DNA of 64,000 bases from NCBI GenBank assembly GCA_013297885.1, contig JAAFIR010000011.1:1-64000 (forward strand). Direction: 5' to 3'. Under the pieces are notes generated by a model. The model was not told the DNA's origin and ran no database searches. It saw only the letters and a program-made list of their open reading frames with translations. The stretch comes from Leptospirales bacterium (GTDB lineage Bacteria > Spirochaetota > Leptospiria > Leptospirales > Leptospiraceae). Positions 18,353 through 26,299 of the stretch are shown here, piece by piece. The translations under genes were made by a program, and so were the position numbers. Numbering within the stretch: the stretch's first letter is position 1; the number at the start of each line of letters is the position of its first letter.

Positions 18353-19245
18353 GGTTGGAAACATAAGTAAAAGAAAATCGCATATACTGAAGGTAAAATT
18401 ATAATAGTTATATATTTAGCTATTCGATTTAAATTAACAGCTTGGTTTTCTTTTTGCTTTTGAACTAATTGCATTATCATAACATTTAACATCACTGAGA
18501 ACATTAATATTAGATAAGTTAAAATCATAAATTTATCAGCATAAGTTAAATAACTAACAGGTGGAATTTGATTTGAAATTGAAAGATGAAGCATCACAGA
18601 AGCAACCAAGCAAGAAGTGCAAATCCCAAGTCTTTCTTTAACTTTATCTATGTCCATAATTGAACAACAAGCAACTAAAAAGATGATAATCAAAACGGGA
18701 ATAAAAGTTTTAAAAAGTGCATTTAATTTTATTTTTTCAATTATCAAACTTAGACTTACTAAAGAATAAACTTCATTAAAAACATTATATTTATGCTCAG
18801 ACTCAGAAATTTTCCATCCTTTTAGTTTCCAACCAGTAAAAACAATTGAATCGTCTATTCCGGTTTCATTTTCAAGTATTTTGTAATGAACCTTATCTAT
18901 TGTGAACTTTTTATTTTCTATTATTATTGATAAAATTTGTTCATCAAATGGGAACTTTCTTAGATCAACTGGGCTTGTCAAATTTGCTAAAATTCTGTAT
19001 TGATGCATGTTTTTTTCGGAATAAATTTTTTCAATATGTGTTGCTCTTCCATTCATAAATTCAAAACTATCTAATGGAAATTGATTTAATTTTTCTGTTT
19101 TAATAGTTAAATAAAAATCTACATTAAAATTACCAGTTGCTACTTCAAATTTTCCAATATTAACAATATAAATTCCAAGGTTTACTTTTTCAGAAAACAA
19201 ATTTTGTGAAAAAAAAACTAAAATTAAAAAAAATAATTTATTCAT
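18349..19245 (-). CDS. Pentameric ligand-gated ion channel (Cys-loop superfamily)
   Basis: 298 residues with the GLIC/ELIC plan. Signal peptide; extracellular beta domain of about 165 residues including the hallmark VDLRKFPFDEQILSI; then four membrane helices. M1 is ALFKTFIPVLIIIFLVACC, M2 begins DKVKERLGICTSCLVASVML, M3 is DKFMILTYLILMFSVMLN and M4 lies at the C-terminus (YITIIILPSVYAIFF). The eukaryotic disulfide Cys loop is absent, as in bacteria. The pore helix carries two cysteines (CTSC), which is uncommon. Ligand unknown; it would act in the inner membrane. It lies next to the Mce-type genes on the same strand. Confidence 0.8.
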   Translation of the reverse strand: MNKLFFLILVFFSQNLFSEKVNLGIYIVNIGKFEVATGNFNVDFYLTIKTEKLNQFPLDSFEFMNGRATHIEKIYSEKNMHQYRILANLTSPVDLRKFPFDEQILSIIIENKKFTIDKVHYKILENETGIDDSIVFTGWKLKGWKISESEHKYNVFNEVYSLVSLSLIIEKIKLNALFKTFIPVLIIIFLVACCSIMDIDKVKERLGICTSCLVASVMLHLSISNQIPPVSYLTYADKFMILTYLILMFSVMLNVMIMQLVQKQKENQAVNLNRIAKYITIIILPSVYAIFFYLCFQP

Positions 19246-19264
19246 TTAAACTTGAATATTAGAA

Positions 19265-19852
19265 CTATTTGAATTCAATTAAATTTATATCTTTTAAAAT
19301 CTCTGTTGAAATTTCTGTCAAAGATTGATTCCAAGAATAAACAAACTGGTCAGTATTTTTTTCTTTAAGTTCTTTTTTCTGGATATAATTTTTTCTAAAG
19401 ATTGTTTCATCTTTAATTGAATCGGTTAAATAAATTTCTATTTCGAGTATTGAAATTGGTTTGTTTTTTGAAAAATCTACATAAACAGAATTAATATTTC
19501 CTTCTAAAATATAATTACTATCAGAAACAACAACTCTATTTGTTAAAATTCCACTAAAACCAGACTTGTTAAAAACTTGTATAATCTGTTCAGTTATATT
19601 TGTTGAAGGTGAAATCAAAAATTGATTATAAAAATCTGTTTCAAAAATTAATCCTTTTCTATAAACAAATTCTTTACCTTCATATTCAGGACTTATTTTA
19701 AATTTATTAATTTTTAATTTTTGAAACTTTGGTTTAGAGTTTTTTGAAATTTTGTTTAAATCTGCTTCTAAAGAATAAAATTTTTTATTTGGTTGTTCTT
19801 TTGTAAAAGGGTTACAATAGAATATAAAAATTATGATAAATAAATACTTCAT
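19265..19852 (-). CDS. ABC-transport auxiliary lipoprotein (PqiC/DUF330-like)
   Basis: 195 residues, lipoprotein signal ending FIFYCNPF. The body (SLEADLNKI, LKINKFKISPEYEGKEFVYR, then TDFYNQFLISPSTNITEQII) fits the ABC_trans_aux lipoproteins that accompany Mce/Pqi lipid transporters. It would sit on the outer-membrane inner face and receive lipid from the Mce protein. Its ATG overlaps the stop of the Mce gene by one base (TAATG), so the two are translationally coupled. Confidence 0.7.
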   Translation of the reverse strand: MKYLFIIIFIFYCNPFTKEQPNKKFYSLEADLNKISKNSKPKFQKLKINKFKISPEYEGKEFVYRKGLIFETDFYNQFLISPSTNITEQIIQVFNKSGFSGILTNRVVVSDSNYILEGNINSVYVDFSKNKPISILEIEIYLTDSIKDETIFRKNYIQKKELKEKNTDQFVYSWNQSLTEISTEILKDINLIEFK

Positions 19853-20796
19853 TATTTTTTTCCTAATTCAGAAGATTTTGGTTGTTCTCCAAAAAAAGAA
19901 TATGAAGGATATTTTTTAAAATTTGTTATAATTTCTTTCATATCTTCTGAAACAACTCTTAAGTTTTCTACAGCTGATGAAATATCTTTATTATTTGAAG
20001 ATAACATATTATTTAATTTGTTCATGCTAGTTGACATTAAAGTTAATGATTCATTTAACTTATCAGGAAGATTTTGCATTTTTGGATTTACAAAAATTTT
20101 TTTTAGTTCTGAATTTGTATCTCTTACTTCAGAAAATAACTGAACACCTTGAAGACTTAAATCTTTTACATTTGCAGCTTTTAAAGTTGTATCAAGAGTA
20201 ACTACTAAATCATCAATGTGACGAGCAATTTTTTCAATTTCAGCATCATCTAATTTTTTTAAAAATTCTTCCATAGTTGCACCAATTTTAGTAATTGTGC
20301 TTTTGGTTGAAGGAACATAAATCTCATTTGGATTCCATGAAATTTCAAGTGCTGGATTTGAGTCTATATTTACATAATCAATTTCTAAATAAGAAGTTCC
20401 TGTAATTCCTTGTGAAGTTAATTTTACTCTTAAACCTTTACTAGCCATTTGAGTGACTAATTTTTCGACTTGCTCTTTATTTGTCAAATTGAACAAATCT
20501 TTTACATTCATTTTCACAATTACATATCTACCCTGAAAAAATTTATCAGAAGTTGGATCGAGTTTATATTTGTCTTGAACAAAACTAATTTCTTTTACAG
20601 TTCCAACTTTAACTCCACGAAATTTTACAATTGAGCCAATATCTAATCCTTGAATAGATTCATCAAAATACGTTTCTAAAATTAAATTTTTTTGAAATAA
20701 ATTTCCTACACCTAAGACAATAATAAATAAAATTAAAATAGTGAGTGCACTAATTACAAAAATACCTATTTTATAATTTCTAGTTTTTTCTTTCAT
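19852..20796 (-). CDS. mlaD: MlaD/MCE-domain lipid-transport protein
   Basis: 314 residues. One N-terminal membrane helix (IGIFVISALTILILFIIVLG), then a single MCE domain (DESIQGLDIGSIVKFRGVKV, GTVKEISF), then a long coiled, amphipathic C-terminus. MCE proteins form hexameric periplasmic rings or tubes that carry phospholipid between the membranes. It lies between the ATPase gene (six bases upstream) and the auxiliary lipoprotein. GAGG site before the ATG. The long tail is more like PqiB/YebT or mycobacterial-type Mce than E. coli MlaD. Confidence 0.8.
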   Translation of the reverse strand: MKEKTRNYKIGIFVISALTILILFIIVLGVGNLFQKNLILETYFDESIQGLDIGSIVKFRGVKVGTVKEISFVQDKYKLDPTSDKFFQGRYVIVKMNVKDLFNLTNKEQVEKLVTQMASKGLRVKLTSQGITGTSYLEIDYVNIDSNPALEISWNPNEIYVPSTKSTITKIGATMEEFLKKLDDAEIEKIARHIDDLVVTLDTTLKAANVKDLSLQGVQLFSEVRDTNSELKKIFVNPKMQNLPDKLNESLTLMSTSMNKLNNMLSSNNKDISSAVENLRVVSEDMKEIITNFKKYPSYSFFGEQPKSSELGKK

Positions 20797-20802
20797 AAAA
20801 CC

Positions 20803-21513
20803 TCATTTTGAAATTTCTCTTTTAAAAAATTGTCTGACCCATGGATTTTCTGAATTATCTCTTAGAAAAGAAGGAATCCCTTCAGCCACAATTTTTTTTA
20901 CTCTTTTATCAAGCATAATTACTCTATCTGCAATAGAATAAATACTTTCTAATTCATGTGTAACCACTACAAAAGTGATTCCAAAGTTTTTGGAAAGCTT
21001 TTTTATTAAATGATCTAGTTCTGCAGAAGTGATCGGGTCAAGTCCTGCAGAAGGTTCATCCAAAAAAAGAATTTTTGGGTCTAGTGCCATTGCTCTTGCT
21101 ATTGCTACTCTTTTTTTCATTCCACCAGAAATTTCAGAAGGCATATGTTCTGTGTATTTTTCAAGACCAACCATTTGTAATTTCATGTAAGAAATTTTTT
21201 CAATTGCTTCATCAGAAAAATCAGTGAACTCTTTTAAAGGAAGTGATACATTTTGCATTAAATTTAATGAACCAAACAAAGCACCCATTTGGTACATAAC
21301 ACCAAGTGTATTTAAAATTTCTTGTCTTTTTTTTTCATCAGCTGTAGATAAATTTTCTTCATTAATTAAAATTTCTCCCTTTGCTGGAGGGATTAACCCA
21401 ATCATATGTTTTAATAAAGTACTTTTTCCACAACCAGAACCACCTAAAATGACAAAAATTTCTCCTTCATAAACTTCAAAACTAATATCATCTATAATTG
21501 TATCTCCACTCAT
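20803..21513 (-). CDS. mlaF: ABC transporter ATPase, MlaF type
   Basis: Energises the MCE lipid transporter. Walker A GGSGCGKSTLLKHM, signature SGGMKKRVAIARAM, Walker B KILFLDEPSAGLDP, and H-loop VVTHE. From the ATG at 21513 it is 236 residues and lacks the usual first strand. The same frame upstream reads IIRVKNFSAI, the normal start of such ATPases, with no ATG: the candidates are ATT (21543-21541) or ATC (21540-21538). A rare non-AUG start, or a start lost by mutation, is therefore likely. No MlaE permease gene is present in the window. Confidence 0.85.
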   Translation of the reverse strand: MSGDTIIDDISFEVYEGEIFVILGGSGCGKSTLLKHMIGLIPPAKGEILINEENLSTADEKKRQEILNTLGVMYQMGALFGSLNLMQNVSLPLKEFTDFSDEAIEKISYMKLQMVGLEKYTEHMPSEISGGMKKRVAIARAMALDPKILFLDEPSAGLDPITSAELDHLIKKLSKNFGITFVVVTHELESIYSIADRVIMLDKRVKKIVAEGIPSFLRDNSENPWVRQFFKREISK

Positions 21514-21550
21514 GATTGCAGAAAAATTTTTAACTCTGATAATTGATTTT

Positions 21551-21775
21551 TTATTTTCCAGAATCTGATTCCTTTTTTGACTTTTTAGTTTCAGAAGATT
21601 TATCAGGTGTGGAAATCTCTTTTTTTGATTTTTCTTTTTTTGGTTCAGGTTTTGGAGCTTCGGAAAATAAGTTTAAAGCAAAAAGGGTTAAGAATAAAAT
21701 TAACAATAGATTCATACCAATTAATAAATTATTTCCTTTAAGAAATTCAAGACAATTTTTGTTTTTTTTGTTCAT
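21551..21775 (-). CDS. Small single-helix membrane protein with Lys/Ser/Glu tail
   Basis: 74 residues: a short cytoplasmic lead, one membrane helix (LLIGMNLLLILFLTLFALNLF), then a highly charged tail (KPEPKKEKSKKEIS and similar). It ends a few bases before the upstream coding start of the ATPase and sits where a permease might be expected, but it is far too small for one. Role unknown. The opposite strand also has a similar-length frame, which I consider a shadow. Confidence 0.5.
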   Translation of the reverse strand: MNKKNKNCLEFLKGNNLLIGMNLLLILFLTLFALNLFSEAPKPEPKKEKSKKEISTPDKSSETKKSKKESDSGK

Positions 21776-21918
21776 ATTTTTTTAAAAGAAACAAAAAAAA
21801 GAATCAAAGTATTATCCAATAACTATTTCATTGTTAAGAATAATTTAAAATATATTTTTCTGAAAGAAGAAATTACTAAAAATTAAAAATAATTTGAAAA
21901 ACAAATGTTTGTATTCAA
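21776..21918. other. AT-rich spacer
   Basis: Between the small membrane protein and repeat copy 4. A-rich; it may carry the promoter of the Mce operon, but I cannot pick one. Confidence 0.3.
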
Positions 21919-22050
21919 GCGAAAACGATCGAAGCGGTATCAAAAAATTGCAGAAGCAATTTTTTGATAGTAGCTGAGAGCGTGACGGCGATACTCTTAG
22001 TTTACGATAGTATCACAAAACAAGAGTATCAGAGTTCGCCGATTCGCCCC
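21919..22050 (+). repeat. Dispersed three-arm repeat, copy 4
   Basis: Outer helix GCGAA (21919-21923) with TTCGC (22043-22047). Inner ACG pairs with CGT, unlike other copies. The internal loop reads ATCGA against GAGAG, where the usual T-A has become C-G. First arm TATCAAAAAATTGC and complement; second arm GGCGATACTCT-type with a GATAGTAT loop. It is downstream of citrate synthase, 3' end facing its stop. Confidence 0.75.
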
Positions 22051-22141
22051 TTTCTAGAGAATAGAAGTTAGAGGTTAGATTTGAAAAAAAACTTATTTTT
22101 ATAAAGCTGGAAATTAGAAAAATCTCCAGCTTAAATAAAAT

Positions 22142-23425
22142 TTATTTTTTCTTTGCATCCTCATAAGAGGTTTCAGTTGGTCCTGTGTAAATTTGACGAG
22201 GACGACCAATTTTCATATTTGGATCTTCAATCATTTCTTTCCATTGTGCAATCCATCCTGGAAGACGACCCATTGCAAACATCACAGTGAACATGTTCAC
22301 AGGAATGCCGAGTGCACGGTAGATGATTCCAGAATAAAAATCCACGTTTGGATATAATTTTCTATCAACAAAGTATTGGTCTTTGAGTGCTGCTTCTTCT
22401 AATTCTTTTGCAATATCAAGTAAAGGATCTTTAATTCCCATTTTAGTGAGAATTGTATCACAAGCTTTTTTGATAATTTTTGCTCTTGGATCAAAATTTT
22501 TGTAAACTCTATGACCAAAACCAGAAAGTCTAAAAGTAGAATTTTTATCTTTTGCTTCTTCTACAATTTGTTTTACTGGTTTGCCACTTGCTTTAATTTC
22601 ATTTAGCATTTCTAAAACTTCTTGGTTTGCACCACCATGCCTTGGTCCCCATAATGCACAAATCCCAGCAGAAATTGCAGCATAAAGATTTGCTAAACTA
22701 GAACCAACAAGTCTCACAGTTGAAGTAGAACAATTTTGTTCATGGTCTGCATGTAAAATTAAAAGTAAGTTTAGTGCTTTTACAATTTCTGGATCAATAT
22801 GATAATCTTCAGCAGGAACTGAAAACATCATGTTCATAAAATTTGCACAATAGTCCAAAGAATTTTTTGGATGAATTGCAGGTTGACCAATTGATTTTTT
22901 AAAAGAGAAAGCAGCTATTGTAGGAAATTTTGCGAGGAGTCTGCGAATTGAAATTTCACGGTGTTCAGGATTTTCTGGATCATAAGAATCTTGGTAATAA
23001 GTTGAAAGAGATCCGATCATACAAGACATTATTGCCATTGGATGAGCTTCTTTTGGAAATCCACCAAATAATCTTTTTAAGTCTTCATGAATCAAAGTGT
23101 GTTTTGTTAAATTTTCATTCCAAGAACCAAGCTCAGTATTGTTTGGAAGTTTGCCATAAATTAACAAATATGCAACTTCTGTAAAAGTTGATTTTTCAGC
23201 AAGTTGGTCAATTGGAATTCCACGATATCTTAAAATTCCTAATTCGCCATCTAGAAAAGTAATTGCACTTGTGCAAGCTCCAGTGTTTAAATAACCTGAA
23301 TCAATTGTAACTAGACCAGACTGGGCTCTAAGTTTTGTAATATCAACAGCTTTTTCTTTTTCAGAACCTTCTATGATTGGGAGTTTGTATTCTTTATCAG
23401 CAATTTTAAGTAATGCCTCTGACAT
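22142..23425 (-). CDS. gltA: Citrate synthase
   Basis: Condenses oxaloacetate and acetyl-CoA to citrate. 427 residues with a short N-terminal beta domain, typical of the hexameric type II enzymes. Catalytic residues are visible: His in LILHADHEQNCS, His in WGPRHGGANQEV, and the SGFGHRVYKNFDPRA stretch with the conserved Arg; the catalytic Asp lies in YPNVDFYSG. AAGGA site precedes the ATG. It is a single gene; aconitase, its pathway neighbour, lies 16 kb away. Confidence 0.95.
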   Translation of the reverse strand: MSEALLKIADKEYKLPIIEGSEKEKAVDITKLRAQSGLVTIDSGYLNTGACTSAITFLDGELGILRYRGIPIDQLAEKSTFTEVAYLLIYGKLPNNTELGSWNENLTKHTLIHEDLKRLFGGFPKEAHPMAIMSCMIGSLSTYYQDSYDPENPEHREISIRRLLAKFPTIAAFSFKKSIGQPAIHPKNSLDYCANFMNMMFSVPAEDYHIDPEIVKALNLLLILHADHEQNCSTSTVRLVGSSLANLYAAISAGICALWGPRHGGANQEVLEMLNEIKASGKPVKQIVEEAKDKNSTFRLSGFGHRVYKNFDPRAKIIKKACDTILTKMGIKDPLLDIAKELEEAALKDQYFVDRKLYPNVDFYSGIIYRALGIPVNMFTVMFAMGRLPGWIAQWKEMIEDPNMKIGRPRQIYTGPTETSYEDAKKK

Positions 23426-23812
23426 AATGTATTCCTTAGTTTGATTTATCTTTAGACAAATTTAAACAAAAAATTATTCTAAAAATTAGGAAATCATTTT
23501 TTTTATATCTACAAAATTATTTTTTGGAAGTTCCCCTTTTTCCCAAGCGAGCTTGGGAATTAAAAATTAAGAACGAAAAATGAAGAATTGAACCTTAATT
23601 AAAATTCTATTACAAATCCTTCATTTTTAATTTTACAGTAAAGAAAAGGGTCGAGCTACAAAAAGCTATGGTCGCAAAGCGACTCTCTTCGAGACTTTTT
23701 GTATCTCTAACTTTAGAATTGAGAAATTTGTTTGATAAACAAAGAATATTCAATTTACTTTTTATTACTAATTTAAAATCTATTCAAAAATAATTTAACA
23801 AGGAATGAATTC
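23426..23812. other. Intergenic region with a degenerate three-arm repeat
   Basis: No gene. On the minus strand the part from about 23715 to 23530 reads GTTAGAGA, then an arm TACAAAAAG...CTTTTTGTA, then GCTCGAC and CCTTTTCTTTAC, close in order to copy 11 (GTTAGGGAT, arm, AGCCCGAC, TTTTCATTTAC). A long AT-rich hairpin follows (AAAAATGAAG with CTTCATTTTT) and then CCCAAGC/GCTTGGG. The outer helix could not be completed, so this is a divergent or broken member. Confidence 0.4.
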
Positions 23813-24496
23813 ATGAAAGTAGGAATACTTGGGACAGGGATGGTTGGAAGAGTAATTGCAGAGGCATTAATAAATAAAGGGCATGAAGTTATGCTTGGAA
23901 CAAGAGATGTTTCAAAAACGTCTAGCTCAACAGAAAAAGGGGCATTTGGACAAGACTCATTTAGTGAGTGGAGTTCTAAAAATCCAAAAATCAAATTAGG
24001 AAATTTCGCAGATTGTATGAGTTTTGGTGAAATTTTGATGAACGCAACTTCTGGACTTTCCAGCATAAAAGCTCTTGAACTTGGAAAAGCTGAAACTGTT
24101 AGTTCAAAAACTCTAATTGATATTGCAAACAAATTGGATTTTTCAAAAGGAATGCCACCAGTTGCATTAGCAAATGATACAAGTCCTTCTCTTGCTGAAG
24201 AAATTCAGACAAAATATCCAAATCTAAATGTAGTAAAATCATTAAGCACAATGAATGCATTTGTAATGGTAAATGCAAATTTAGTTTCTGGTGGAGACTC
24301 CACAGTTTTTATTTCAGGAAATTCTGAAAAAGCAAAAGATGAAACAAAAATAATTTTAAAAGAATTTGGTTGGACAGATATTTTTGATCTTGGTGATATT
24401 AAAACTTCAAGAGGAATTGAAATGCTTCTTCCTTTTTGGATAAATGTTTGGCAAAAATTAGGAAACACTCCATTTAATTACAAAATCCAAAGATAA
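23813..24496 (+). CDS. NADP oxidoreductase, F420-dependent-reductase-like
   Basis: 227 residues with an N-terminal Rossmann motif (KVGILGTGMVGRVIAEALIN) and the HEVMLGTRD of the F420-dependent NADP reductase/NpdG-like family. Many bacteria lacking F420 encode relatives of unknown substrate. SLSTMNAFVMVN and the HxF-less C-terminus match these. It is preceded by a weak AAGGAA site and followed by the VapBC promoter. No cofactor F420 genes are seen nearby, so the true substrate is open. Confidence 0.75.
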   Translation: MKVGILGTGMVGRVIAEALINKGHEVMLGTRDVSKTSSSTEKGAFGQDSFSEWSSKNPKIKLGNFADCMSFGEILMNATSGLSSIKALELGKAETVSSKTLIDIANKLDFSKGMPPVALANDTSPSLAEEIQTKYPNLNVVKSLSTMNAFVMVNANLVSGGDSTVFISGNSEKAKDETKIILKEFGWTDIFDLGDIKTSRGIEMLLPFWINVWQKLGNTPFNYKIQR

Positions 24497-24502
24497 ATTT
24501 TC

Positions 24503-24530
24503 TTGACAAAATTTTCAGATGTAGTACAGT
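24503..24530 (+). promoter_or_regulatory. vapBC promoter
   Basis: TTGACA (24503-24508), 16-base spacer, TACAGT (24525-24530). This is the clearest sigma-70-like promoter in the window. It overlaps the operator below. Confidence 0.65.
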
Positions 24531-24542
24531 CGTAGTACATCT
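24517..24542. promoter_or_regulatory. vapBC operator
   Basis: AGATGTA (24517-24523) and its exact complement TACATCT (24536-24542) flank a centre that also holds two GTAGTACA-type direct repeats. It covers the -10 region, as expected for autorepression by a ribbon-helix-helix antitoxin. The start codon follows a GGAGG site. Confidence 0.6.
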
Positions 24543-24552
24543 GGAGGTTGCC

Positions 24553-24795
24553 ATGTTAAGTTTAAGAATAGAAGATGATTTAGAAATGAAATTAATTCAA
24601 ACTTCCAAAATGGAAAACAAATCAAAATCAGATATTGTAAAAGAGTCATTAGTTTTATATTTTCAAAATTACAAAAAAAAACGATCTGCTTATGATCTTG
24701 GTGAAAAATATTTTGGAACCTACAAAAGTGGAATTTCTGACAAATCTATTAACCACCAAAAATATATCAAAGAAAAATTAAAATCTAAAAAATGA
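24553..24795 (+). CDS. vapB: VapB-type ribbon-helix-helix antitoxin
   Basis: 80 residues. LSLRIEDDLEMKLIQTSK is a CopG/RHH beta strand plus first helix; the C-terminal half (GEKYFGTYKSGISDKS) would wrap the toxin. Binds its own promoter and neutralises the PIN toxin. Strong GGAGG site. It overlaps vapC by four bases (ATGA). Confidence 0.85.
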   Translation: MLSLRIEDDLEMKLIQTSKMENKSKSDIVKESLVLYFQNYKKKRSAYDLGEKYFGTYKSGISDKSINHQKYIKEKLKSKK

Positions 24796-25220
24796 AATCC
24801 ATCATTGACACAGGACCTTTGGTGGCTTTTTTTGATGAATCTGATTTTTATTGTAAAGAAATCAGAAATTTTTTAAAAACTTATGAAGGTCAATTAGTTT
24901 CAAACTTATCAGTTATCACAGAAGTTTCTTATTTAATATCTGATAATAAAAAAGCCCAACTCAATTTTATTGAATGGATCAAAGATGGTGCAGTAGAAAT
25001 TTTAAATCAAAGTAATGAATTTTTTTTACCTATTCACTTGCTAATGAAAAAATACCAAGATAGACAAATGGATTTTACAGATGCATCATTAGTATCTTTG
25101 TACGAAACTTTTCAAATCAAAAATATCATCACATTAGATTCAGATTTTTTATTTTATAAAACATCCAAAGGCAAACCAATAAACATTTTAAATTCCAAAA
25201 TGTTAAAAAAGAAGAAGTAA
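24792..25220 (+). CDS. vapC: VapC PIN-domain toxin ribonuclease
   Basis: 142 residues. PIN acidic residues are seen in IIDTGPLVAFFDESD (first Asp), in the Glu of SVITEVSYLI, in MDFTDASLVSLYE (two Asp), and in ITLDSDFLFY. PIN toxins cut tRNA or rRNA with Mg ions. Gene order, length and overlap are standard. The convergent gene at 25224 ends four bases away. Confidence 0.85.
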   Translation: MKSIIDTGPLVAFFDESDFYCKEIRNFLKTYEGQLVSNLSVITEVSYLISDNKKAQLNFIEWIKDGAVEILNQSNEFFLPIHLLMKKYQDRQMDFTDASLVSLYETFQIKNIITLDSDFLFYKTSKGKPINILNSKMLKKKK

Positions 25221-25223
25221 AAT

Positions 25224-25628
25224 TTATTTTTCTGGAAAACCTTCAATTCTTTGCTTTAATGACCTTTCTAGTTTATTTTTATCACCAGAATTTGGTAATA
25301 AAATTTTTTCTTCAAGAACTTTCTCTCTTTTCTTTTTGATAACCATTCCAGTCATCATTTCTCTTTTGCTTGAGATTTCTTTTGATAAAAAAGCTTTTTT
25401 AAATAGAACTAAAAAACCAATATAATCTTCTTTTGGTATAGAAACTTTTTTTTCATTTCCTCCTGAATAAATTCCAGAAGATGAATTTTCTTTTGTGACT
25501 GGTTCAAATGCAATAAAATAATTTTTATCTTTTTGAAACAAAGTATATTTGTTTGCATTCCCATCTTGATAAATATATTCTGTAGAAAATAAACTAGAAC
25601 TTATTAAAAATAAAATTACTCGAATCAT
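25224..25628 (-). CDS. Exported hypothetical protein
   Basis: 134 residues; N-terminal signal (RVILFLISSSLFSTE), then a soluble basic body. No family recognised. Its start overlaps the TetR stop by four bases, so it is co-transcribed with the regulator. Confidence 0.55.
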   Translation of the reverse strand: MIRVILFLISSSLFSTEYIYQDGNANKYTLFQKDKNYFIAFEPVTKENSSSGIYSGGNEKKVSIPKEDYIGFLVLFKKAFLSKEISSKREMMTGMVIKKKREKVLEEKILLPNSGDKNKLERSLKQRIEGFPEK

Positions 25629-26224
25629 GCCCCAACACCTTTTTTAAATAATAAAATTAGTTTTGGGAGAATTTGTAAACTATCTTTCTTTTTTAAAGCT
25701 ATAGAAAGTTTTTTATCGAGTAATAAAGATGTAAACCCATGAAGTAAAGACCAAGAATAAAAAGTTAAACTATTGGTATCATTTTTTTTTAATTTTTTAT
25801 TTTGAATCAAAAGTTTTACCATTTTTTCAAAGGTAGAATAACTGATTCTACTTAACCCATCTAAATCGGGATATTTTTCAAAATCAGGAATCACTCCACC
25901 AAACATTAATTTGTAATGTACTGGGTACAAAACCCCAAATCCAATATATAAATTTGCAACAGAATCAAGAAGTTTAGTAATTTTTTCTTTCTCAATTAAT
26001 TCTTCTAGTTTTGCAGTTAAATTTAAAAAACCTACTTTAGCAATTTCTACTAAAAGTTCTTCTTTAGTTTTAAAATGTCTATATGGAGCTTGGTGACTAA
26101 CTTTTAAATTTTTTGCTAAATCTCTCATGCTAAATTCAAAATGATTGTTCTTTTTTACAAATAATATTGCTTCTTCAAGTGTTTTTTGTTTTAAGTCCCC
26201 GTGGTGATAGTTTTTTTTCTTCAT
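25625..26224 (-). CDS. TetR-family repressor (WHG-type C-terminus)
   Basis: 199 residues. HTH: FSMRDLAKNLKVSHQAPYRH followed by FKTKEELLVEIA. The C-terminal ligand domain with FGVLYPVHYKLMFGG resembles the WHG subgroup. Divergent from the desaturase fusion across a 75-base gap that holds a clear inverted repeat, so it most likely controls that gene and itself. Its ligand may be a fatty acid or acyl-CoA, by context only. Confidence 0.85.
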   Translation of the reverse strand: MKKKNYHHGDLKQKTLEEAILFVKKNNHFEFSMRDLAKNLKVSHQAPYRHFKTKEELLVEIAKVGFLNLTAKLEELIEKEKITKLLDSVANLYIGFGVLYPVHYKLMFGGVIPDFEKYPDLDGLSRISYSTFEKMVKLLIQNKKLKKNDTNSLTFYSWSLLHGFTSLLLDKKLSIALKKKDSLQILPKLILLFKKGVGA

Positions 26225-26239
26225 AAAACAATGATAATT

Positions 26240-26264
26240 TTAATGTTGACAATGTAAACATTAA
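26240..26264. promoter_or_regulatory. Operator between tetR and desaturase fusion
   Basis: TTAATGTT (26240-26247) and AACATTAA (26257-26264) form a perfect 8-base inverted repeat with a 9-base centre. It overlaps TTGACA-like hexamers for the plus-strand gene (26246-26251; another at 26266-26271) and, on the minus strand, a TTTACA...TATCAT pair with 16-base spacing for the regulator. Confidence 0.6.
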
Positions 26265-26299
26265 CTTGACAAAATTTCAAAAAAAAAATTTTTAGACTT

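Noticed and set aside
23530-23715. A twelfth full three-arm repeat
   Set aside because: Order of parts is similar to copy 10 but the outer helix does not close and the junction bases are poor; kept as degenerate only.
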